Below are positions 22,289 through 30,784 of a DNA stretch of 64,000 nt, piece after piece. Numbering within the stretch: the first letter of the stretch is position 1; each line of letters opens with the position of its first letter. The notes under the pieces were generated by a model. That model was given only the letters and a program-made list of their open reading frames with translations. It did not search any database and was not told where the DNA came from. This DNA is from Omphalotus guepiniiformis (Eukaryota > Basidiomycota > Agaricomycetes > Agaricales > Omphalotaceae): positions 124,001 to 188,000 of the forward strand of contig JAQOOI010000019.1 of the NCBI GenBank assembly GCA_028554645.1. The letters are read 5' to 3'. The position numbers were made by a program, and so were the translations under genes.

Positions 22289-22872
22289 GTGTCGCTACAT
22301 CGTGCCAGAATGAGTCCTTAGCTGACGTGACGCGCACCTGGTCTGACTCGTTGCGGTTTTTTGTTTTCGTACGCCGAGTAGGATCATTGTGGGGCTCATT
22401 GCATAGATATGTAGTCAAGAAACAAGAATATTTGTCATTCCTTTACCTTTTTTTCTCTCCTTCTTTCTCTCGTTTGGATACCGTAGTTGATTTCCTCGTC
22501 ACGTTCAGTCGGATTGTTTTCTCATCTTGAAAGGCCTTCTTCAATTTGGGTTATGTTTTTGCGTCTGTATGGAATTGATATTATGTGTAGCTGATGTTTT
22601 GTGAAATTTGATATATTGGATGCCTTTCTTTTGCAATATATAGGTGGATGAAGGAGGAATCGAGAAATGTCGAGAGAAGCGCTGGGGTAGGCGCTCAGGC
22701 ACATTGAAAACTAAAGTTGGCACGCTCTTGCCGGCCCTCAAGTCTCTCTCAAGTCCTGCTTACGCCGCGCATACGCGCTGCTTCACCAACTTCTCCAACA
22801 TCTCACTCTGCTCCGTACTTCTAGACGTGATATTCACTCGACCTAAATTCTGGCTTGATGATACAACCTAGC
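22289..22872. other. 3' flank of hydrophobin 2 up to the copia element
   Basis: T/C-rich tract and sequence shared with the 3' flank of hydrophobin 3. No separate gene. Confidence 0.5.
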
Positions 22873-22877
22873 AGAAG

Positions 22878-23293
22878 TGTTGAGATGATGCCAAAGCTGT
22901 TGGTTGGGAGCCTCGAATCGTATGCCGTCTGGGCCTGATCGTATTTCCCCTATACCTATTTTTTCCTTTCGATACTTACAACTTAAATTCATTTACTCCT
23001 TTCGCTACCTACCTTTTAATTCACGGCACTCCGTGACGATACCCGCATTCCGCACATACACGTCGAATACACAATACTTATACTTTGGCGGTACCTACAT
23101 TGACCCTTAGTCTTTCACCTATACATCGGTGTAATTCTAAGGGTAAGTTTTACTTGAATATTCCTAACATACACGAGCTTACTGTCTTTGTATAGTCGTT
23201 ACTTACGTTGGTTTTACAGGTGAAATATAAACACGAGTCTTTCACCTATACATCGGTGTAATTCTAAGGTCGTTTACTTACGTTGGTTTTACA
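22878..23293 (+). repeat. 5' LTR of the copia element
   Basis: 416 bp, TG...CA. It differs from the 3' LTR at eight places, each a change of one base in a homopolymer run, with no substitution. It contains a tandem pair: 23109-23220 (with a 53-nt intron-like insert at 23143-23195) and 23236-23295 (the same segment without the insert). An AATATAAAC-like element lies between the two copies. Confidence 0.95.
23143..23195 (+). other. Intron-like segment inside the 5' LTR
   Basis: 53 nt starting GTAAGTTTT and ending TTTGTATAG, with CCTAAC (branch site) 28 nt before the acceptor AG. The flanks TTCTAAGG and TCGTTACTTACG are found directly joined in the second copy at 23236-23295, as splicing would join them. 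The same arrangement exists in the 3' LTR. Confidence 0.85.
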
Positions 23294-23379
23294 GGTTATG
23301 GGCCCCGCCCTCTGCTAAATACCAAAGACGTAAGCACCGATTACTGAAGACTGAAATTGAAGCTCGTATTCGTGATCCT

Positions 23380-26300
23380 GAACCGCTATGGCATCGAGTG
23401 GCTCGATACCACCCCCGTTAGCTGATGTTCCTGAGGATCAGAAATTTGACGGAGGTGGTCCGTATAGGATGGGCACCTGTTAGAACGACGAATAGAGGGG
23501 TGCACTCCGTGTACAAGGCCTTGACGGGTATAATCAACAACACAATCAAACAACCAGCCGCTGCTGCCACAACGCCCCCTTCCTGCTCCTACCTACCTCC
23601 GTTTATGCACTGGACCCGACCCTGGCTGAATGGAGGTTCCGTAACAATCGGGCAAAGGGAGTCATCGAGTCCCATATCGCCGACTTGACGTCTCTTATCC
23701 CAGACGCAGATGCGAAGAACGCGCATCAACTAATGGTTGCCCTAAATGAACTCTTTTGGAGCTTTGGATGATCTGCGAATGGTGGTTACCGAGCGTCGAC
23801 TCCGATCGTATGTTTACCAGGAGGGAGAGTCACTTGACGAGTTCTTCAGACAGCTGCGCATCCTTAGACGTGACGCTGTCGAGGCTGAAATGACATTGAT
23901 GATCCATCATTCCGGAAGATTGTCCTGGCCGCATTCCCTACGAAGACGTTCGACACTATCATCCAGAATATCGCGGCTACTGACACTATAAGACCTCCGC
24001 AGCAGTCATTCAGCAAATTTCGTTCGCATATGCTAGAGTTGAGGACCGATCCGACAAGGTAGCAGCAGGCAGTGAGTTTACCCCACAAGCTCATGCTGCA
24101 GCGATTGCGAGGATTGCAGAGTTGGAGAAGAACATGGCGGCTAAATACTCGAAGGCCAAGTCGGGAAAGAAGTGTGAGAATTGTTCGCGGGATGGGCATG
24201 TGAAGGAAGACTGCTATCGTAAGGGAGGAGGCAAGGAAGGACAATATCCGCCCTGGTGGAAAGGGAAGCGAGACGCGCAAGCGTCAACTACTTCTGACAA
24301 TAATTCCAACACGCCACAGCTAACACTGCAGTTACAGAACCCCCACAGCACTATGCTATGGTAGCTATCGCCTCTGTTGCCTCTAGGGGAGAGCTTCCAG
24401 GTCAGGTCTATGCCGATTCTGCTGCCTCTGACCATTTCTTTTCGCAACCGAGAGGACTTCGTCACCTATACTCCATGTGATCGCACGGGTCAGTCGTCTG
24501 AAGCGAACACGCCACTGCGTATTGCGGGGGTGGGACGCGCGCGTAAGACTTTTCGTCGACGCAGGTCGCAAGGTGGTCGTAACCTTCGAGAACGCTCTCC
24601 ATTGCCCAAACGTATCCTCAGATCTGATATCGATCGGTACACTTGACGAGCTCGGCTACAAAATTGTGTTCGGAGATAAGACAGCGAAGTTCTATACCCC
24701 GAAGGGCGCCCACATGATGACTGGTGTACGCCAGAATCGGCTGTATCTCCTAAAGGAGAAATCGAGGACCTCGCAGGGCTGCACACTTGGCACGTTCCGC
24801 GCTCGCTAAACCATCCCGTTGACCTCGCTACATGGCACCGACGATTTGCTCACGCGGGGGTAGATCGTATTAAAGACCTCCTGCGGAAGTCCTTGGTAGA
24901 TGGGCTGGAAGTGACAAAGACGGTGATGGAGGGAAAGTGCGTGGATTGCCTGGTAGGGAAAGCTGTTTAGACGCCCTTTTTGACTCTACCGTTCCGCGAG
25001 AAAACACGACCTCTAGAACGTGTCCACACCGACCTTACAGGCCCGATGCGAGTGATGGCTAAAGATGGTTGGTTATACTCCATGCCAATTGTGGATGGTT
25101 TCACGGCGATGACGAAAGACTTTTATCTGAAGAGCAAAGATTCGGATGACACGCTGGAGGCAATGGAAAGGTACAGGGCCCGGTCTGAAAATGAGACTGG
25201 ATGCAAGCTCTTGCGAGTACGCATCGATGGTGGGGGAGAATTCGGTAGTGCGAGTTGGAAGGCATGGGCAGACAAGCACGGCATCATACTCGAGCGCATC
25301 ACGCCATACTCATCTGCAGCGAATGGGGTTGCTGAACGACGACATGCCATTATTTTCGCCAAGGTCCGAACGATCCTCCAGGAAACTGGGCTCCCAGCAT
25401 ACTTGTGGAAATATGCAGCTTCGTATGTTGTCTACACGGAGAATCTCCTCCCTTCAACTCGAGCACTAGAGCGATACCTGCTGAATTGTGGATGAAGAAG
25501 AGGCAGGATGTCTCGCACCTTAGGCCGTCGGTGTGCGTGGATGGGCGACTATAGTGGATGGGTCCACCAGGAAAGCTGGATGCGAGAGCTGTGAGGGACG
25601 GTTGATCGGTTATGGGGAGCGTGGAACATACCTCCTCTACAATGCTACCGGTAAAGTCTTCACCAGTCGTGATGTTGTCTTTGACGAAGGTCTTGCTCAT
25701 CGTTCCTTGTTGCCTGTTGGAGGGGAGGAGAACGAGGAAGATGGACCAACACGCCACAATACCGCAAGCCCGGTTAACACCGACCCCATTAACCCCGCGA
25801 TCGGCCCTGACAACGTGCCCCCGAGGCCTCGACCCATATGGAGTTTCCCACTAACTCCGTACCCCCCCAATTCGTGCCTCGTCGATCGGCTCGAAACCGC
25901 ACCATATCTCCAGCCATTGCTCGAATCCCTCAACTCAGTAGCGCGAGAAGAGGATGCGAAGAGGATGGGAGAGGAATGGGCGACGAACGAACAACCACAG
26001 GCTCATTTCGCGGCTCTTGTTGGGCATATGAACGAGGTTGGGTGTGAAGATAACGTGGCGCTCTTCGGCTCTGGGTTTACCGCCTGTTCCCAAGACTTTC
26101 TCGAAGGCTATGGAGGACCCACAACGATGGGAATCGGCTATTGAGAAGGAGATAGGAAGGATGATGGAGTACGAGGTATTTGGCCCGCTTCAAGATCCTC
26201 CGCCTGGTGCAACCATCCTTTGTCCCGCTGTGGGTTTTTTGCTCATAAGATGAATGGCAAAGGGGAGATTGTTGACGAGAAGGCACGATTGGTGTGGTGA

Positions 26301-27664
26301 ATGGGGGACGACAGAAGGAAGGGTTGGACTACACGGAGACATTTGCGGCGGTAATGCGTTTTGAGTCTCTTCGTATGCTGATCGCCGTGTGGGTCCAGTT
26401 AGGGTTCCATATCTGGCAAATAGACTTTGCCTCTGCATACCTCAATGCCGACCTTGAGGAGGGAAATTTTAACGCATGGCCTCCAGAAGGATACGAGGGT
26501 AGAGGATCAGGAAAGGTGATGAGGATTAAGAAGTCGATATATGGGACGATGCAGGCTGGAAGGAATTGGTGGATGAAGTTGGACGGGACATATCAGGAGC
26601 TGGGCTACAAGAGGTCACAGGCTGACCAGTGCGTCAGAAGTCGGGTGTCAGAGTCAGGGGGAGACGATGACGGGTACGTACACGGATGACACCCTGGGAG
26701 GGTCGTCGTCTGTGGAGGAGATGAAGCGGGCAAAGAAGGAGATAGGGGAGACTTACAGGATAAAGGACACCGAGAGCGTACAGTTTGCGCTGGGCATGAG
26801 GCTTACTCACGACCGTTCTCTAGGCACCGCGTCACTTTCTATGGAAGCGTACTGGGAGCGCTTGCTTCTCAAACATGGGTTACAGGACCTTAAGCCTAAG
26901 TCTACGCCCCTTCCTCTTGGCCTCACTCTGTCGGCCAGCCAATCGCCCCAGTCGGAGGAGGATAAGTCTTCATGCGCGACAAACCCTATGCTGAATTACT
27001 GGGTGCTATTCAGTTTGGACAGGCAGCCTGTCGCCCTGACCTCACCTACGCTGCTAACCTTCTCAGTCGTTTCGTTCACAACCCGGGTCGTGCACACTGG
27101 AACGCGTTGCTTCATCTCGTACGTACATAAAACGGTACTAAAGGATATGCCATTACTTATCGTCGTGACGCTGACCACGGTCTCGATCCCATCACATATG
27201 TCGATGCCGACTATGCTGCGTGCGTGGATACAAGGAGGTCGACAACAGGAATCGTAAACCTTTATGGCAGGTGGTCCAACCTTCTGGATGTCTAAGAGGC
27301 AAGGAGTAGTGGCACTGTCAACGACGGAGGCAGAGTACATCGCATTGGCTAAAAGGAGCACAACAGGCGAGATGGGTTTCACAATTTCCTAGGCGAGATA
27401 GGACATGGTACACCTCTGCCCTCCATCTTACGTGCCGATAATCAAGGGGCTATCGCCCTTAGCAAGAATCCGAAGTTTCATGGCCGCGTTAAACATATCG
27501 ACATCCGCTTCCATTACCTCCGTGACGCCGTGGAGCAATCTGAACTCCGTGTCGATTATATACCTACCGAGGAGAACCCTGCAGATATATTGACGAAACC
27601 ATTGGGTCCAGCAACTCATCGCAAACAAGTAGAACTGTTGGGGCTGGCAGACATTCGAGCCTAG
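23380..27664 (+). pseudogene. Copia gag-pol region with many frame breaks
   Basis: Recognisable pieces in order: gag with a CCHC zinc knuckle (CENCSRDGHVKEDC, about 24171-24215); protease active site (YADSAASDHF, about 24408-24440); GAG-pre-integrase (LATWHRRFAHAGVDRI, about 24820-24870); integrase 24985-25495 with the DDE acidic residues in HTDLTGP, RIDGGGEF and NGVAERRH; reverse transcriptase about 26080-26720, with QIDFASAYLNADL and YTDD in place of the usual YVDD; RNase H about 27160-27660, ending near ENPADILTKPLG. The frame changes about every few hundred bases; several changes inspected lie at short homopolymer runs (for example near 27350 and 27394). Sequence error and decay are both possible. 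Confidence 0.9.
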
Positions 27665-27669
27665 GGGAG

Positions 27670-28087
27670 TGTTGAGATGATGCCAAAGCTGTTGGTTGGG
27701 AGCCTCGAATCGTATGCCGTCTGGGCCTGATCGTATTTCCCCTATTACCTATTTTTTCCTTTCGATACTTACAACTTAAATTCATTTACTCCTTTCCGCT
27801 ACCTACCTTTTAATTCACGGCACTCCGTGACGATACCCGCATTCCGCACATACACGTCGAATACACAATACTTATACTTTGCGGTACCTACATTGACCCT
27901 TAGTCTTTCACCTATACATCGGTGTAATTCTAAGGGTAAGTTTTACTTGAATATTCCTAACATACACGAGCTTACTGTTCTTTGTATAGTCCGTTACTTA
28001 CGTTGGTTTTACAGGTGAATATAAACACGAGTCTTTCACCTATACATCGGTGTAATTCTAAGGTCGTTACTTACGTTGGTTTTTACA
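27670..28087 (+). repeat. 3' LTR of the copia element
   Basis: 418 bp, with the same internal tandem of unspliced-like and spliced-like segments as the 5' LTR. Confidence 0.95.
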
Positions 28088-29098
28088 AGAAGGTTAGATA
28101 ATTGTCATCCAAGCCAATACTTATTTCAACACGGGGAACAAGTGCAAGTTGTAATGTACTTCAAGTTCATCAGACTTTCGCGGCGACAGATGTCCGAAGA
28201 GCGCCACTGAGTTCTCGAGGCGTACATACTACATTCAACTCGAAGCATTCCCCATCAAGATCCGAAGCTGCTGAACGCCTTTGAACGGTTGATTGAGGAT
28301 TGAGGTGAATACGACCCTGCGATGCCACCTTCAATCAGTCCACCGATGGTGTACCTTTTTGCACCCTAATGACTCGTCGACTGACGTACATATCCTCTCT
28401 GTGCTAGTGCTGCAAATGATGCTCAAGATGCATAACAAAGGCTCATGATCAGACATACGTGGTTCCGGGAGCAGTCAAGAATTGTAAGTACGTGCTCTGC
28501 AAGGCTCTGCATTGTTCTGGCGCTGAGTTGACGTCGCTAATTCGAACTTTACACCCCGACTGAGTATGATATATGAAGTGTTACTTTTGGAAACGGAACT
28601 CTGAACTGGCTTTGATGAAGAGTTGGTACATATCCCCGTTCACGAAAGATTCATAGTTTGAAATTTCCAAATGATATGATTCATTAGGTATGAAGTGTCC
28701 TGTTTTTTGGATGATGACGCACTCGTTACTTTCGAGTTCAGCAGGGTTTCTTGCGCGATGACATAGGCCCAGCAGGTACATGGACGGTCATCAGAACCGT
28801 CGCAGTGGCACAAAGCAGGAATGTCTGTGTCAAACTGACCCGGACCCGTAGGCGCCATATGATGTTCGCAAGTCATCGTCTCACGGATGCCCTCGTAGAA
28901 CTCTGACATGCTAGAACTTCGTATTTTGGAAGCTACATTTGGGTATGTATGCTTTACCGGTGTCACTTTCTACATGATAGACGTCGCGTTGAAACTCGAG
29001 CCCTTGCAATACAACAGATTACTGGCCACGGGTCCAATCTTCGCTTTTCATCGAATGAAGTTCTTTCCATGTTCTCCGGTTTACCCGTTAGAGTTGAG

Positions 29099-29106
29099 TA
29101 TAAAAG
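29099..29106 (+). promoter_or_regulatory. TATA box of hydrophobin 3
   Basis: TATAAAAG, 105 nt before the ATG at 29204. Confidence 0.6.
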
Positions 29107-29203
29107 CAGACCTGGTTTTCACTCTATTAGCATCGAAAGAAATCTCCTTCGATACATACATATACTACATAGCTCAACACCGCACTCTCACCAAAGAAAC
29201 GCA

Positions 29204-29798
29204 ATGTTCGCTCGTGTGTCTACTTTTGCTCTCTTCATTTTGTCTTCTTTTGCAGTTCTTGCTGTCGCCACGCCGGGAGGATGGCCTACTACTTCTTCGA
29301 AGCCCCCGGTGACGACCACGGTCACTGTTACTGCCACAGGTGTACGTACTCCGTTTCGTTTTCTTCGTGGCTGATTGCTGACATACGTGCTCAACGTCTC
29401 CAGCCTGCGACCACCACCACTGAGGCCGCGAGTCAATGCAATACCGGACCTGTTCAATGCTGCAACAGCGTCCAGAAGGTATGCGAGTTCGCTCATGAAA
29501 TCTCAAATACCGCTTTATTTGTCGGCTACAGGCCGACTCTCCTGCAGCCAGTACCCTCTTGGGATTGCTTGGAATCGTCGTCCAGGACGTGAACGTTCCC
29601 ATCGGTATCACCTGCTCCCCTATCAGCGTCATTGGTATCGGAGGAAACTCTTGCTCTGCGCAGCCTGTCTGCTGTGAGAACAACAACTTTGTATGTTATT
29701 CTTCTTCCAGTGCTCAGAATTGATACTTACTGAAATGAACTTGATTATAGAACGGGGTCGTCGCTATTGGATGTGTCCCTGTTAATCTCAACGCTTAA
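29204..29798 (+). CDS. Class I hydrophobin (hydrophobin 3)
   Basis: Four exons (29204-29341, 29404-29478, 29532-29690, 29751-29798) give 139 residues; all introns are phase 0. Signal peptide [20 protein letters not shown]; mature chain from about VATPGGW, with a Thr/Val-rich N-terminal stretch about ten residues longer than in hydrophobin 2. The eight-cysteine pattern is complete: C (SQCNTG), CC (VQCCNS), C ([11 protein letters not shown]), C (NSCSA), CC (VCCENN), C (IGCVP). Role as for other class I hydrophobins: secreted, assembling into amphipathic rodlet layers on the cell surface. Downstream of the copia element and part of the second tandem unit. Its promoter shares blocks with that of hydrophobin 2 but with many differences, so expression may differ. 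Confidence 0.95.
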
Positions 29799-30650
29799 TG
29801 CGCAACGCCGCAATGAGTTGAGGTTCTTGATGGATCGGAGCTGCGACTACGCTTTATTCCGGTTCCTGTCAATCACTGGGATGATACCGTAGATCGTTCT
29901 TATCGTGGCTTCTCCGAAGTAATGTTCAATGTCGAAATCAATTTCCGTTTTTTCTTGTTTTATGTTGTGATTCTTTTATCGAAGAAGCGGATGATCGGCC
30001 GTTGGTTGTAAAGGAAATCGTGTCACTAGTTTTCTGTTTGACAAGTATAATAAATCACCTTCATGATGTTTGAGTTATCTTCTGATTCCCCGGATTCTCG
30101 TCTGGCAGTGGGTAGGATGCAACGTCGACCAGCGCTGTACGATATCACAGTCGACTTCCTTTCTCGAATTTCATTGAAGTCGGAGGCTTCATTCCCACTC
30201 TTGGAAGGCCCCCTTCAGTTTGAATTGGATAGTTATGTATCTGCGTTTGTGTGAAATGTTTATGTGTAGTTGATCTTTGCAATATGAAGGAGGAGACAAC
30301 AAGAAACAAGAGTAAATTGGCTGACTACGCTAAAATACATAGCTCAGGTAACATAAGATAAATATACTACCTCGTCAGCTCGTTTCGTATATTGAAAAGA
30401 AAAGAAAAAGAAAACAAAAACAAGGAAAGGAAAGCAGCATTAAAAGAAGCGCTCAGGCCCGTCCTGGCCCGGACACCCACACGACAATGCCGGCCCTCAA
30501 GTATGTCTAGTATGTCTACACATGCTTTTCCCGACCCCACTCTTCTCACCAACTTCTCACACACCTCTTACTCTACTCTGGGCTCGTAAGATGATCCCCT
30601 TGACCGAACTTGAGTGCCTGGAATAATCAACTTACAAAATGCTGGAGGAA
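29799..30650. other. 3' flank of hydrophobin 3, no further gene
   Basis: Contains sequence shared with the 3' flank of hydrophobin 2 and an A-rich tract (about 30396-30445). No gene is supported. Confidence 0.5.
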
Positions 30651-30775
30651 ATCCCATCTATGCATATGCTTCAACGAAGTTGCGATGCAAGCAAATTCTA
30701 GTTCATCAGGCTTTCCTGGCGACAGACTGGGATATCAGAGCGCCAGTGCTCGAAGGCTAGAGAGGTGCTGGTGAT
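30651..30775 (+). repeat. Third, truncated copy of the hydrophobin upstream module
   Basis: About 30665-30770 (TTCAACGAAGTTGCGATGCA, GTTCATCAGGCTTTCCTGGC, GACAGA, AGAGCGCCA) aligns with 28127-28207 and 20758-20845. It ends where the inverted duplication begins, so a third hydrophobin unit seems to have been cut off by that rearrangement. Confidence 0.6.
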
Positions 30776-30784
30776 GGTGGTAGT

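Larger units (their letters stand above)
20735..22830 (+). repeat. Hydrophobin tandem unit 1
   Basis: Block made of an upstream module (20740-20900, TTCAACACGGGGAACAAGTG), the hydrophobin 2 promoter and gene, and its 3' flank (to about 22830, CTTCACCAACTTCTCC). The same order is repeated at 28093-30590. Many substitutions and indels separate the units outside the genes, so the duplication is not recent. The upstream module is open for about 80 codons in this unit only (reading FQHGEQVQVVLYFKFIKLS and SEERHRAIEAHLIHAVERLIE) and could derive from a gene. Confidence 0.75.
22873..28092 (+). mobile_element. Ty1/copia LTR retrotransposon with 5-bp target duplication
   Basis: Two LTRs (22878-23293 and 27670-28087) bound an internal region of about 4.4 kb, flanked by direct repeats AGAAG at 22873-22877 and 28088-28092. 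LTRs begin TGTTGAGATG and end TTTTACA. A purine-rich CCTAGGGGAG lies directly before the 3' LTR (polypurine tract). Domain order gag zinc knuckle, protease, integrase, reverse transcriptase, RNase H identifies copia (integrase before RT). The element inserted between two hydrophobin units. The coding region is broken by many frame changes. Confidence 0.95.
28093..30590 (+). repeat. Hydrophobin tandem unit 2
   Basis: Begins with the same upstream module as unit 1 (TTCAACACGGGGAACAAGTG at about 28127), here with a broken frame. It is followed by a shared promoter region (for example GACGTCGCTAA, CATGGACGGTCATC), hydrophobin 3, and the shared 3' flank ending near CTTCTCACCAACTTCTCACA (about 30540). 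Confidence 0.75.
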
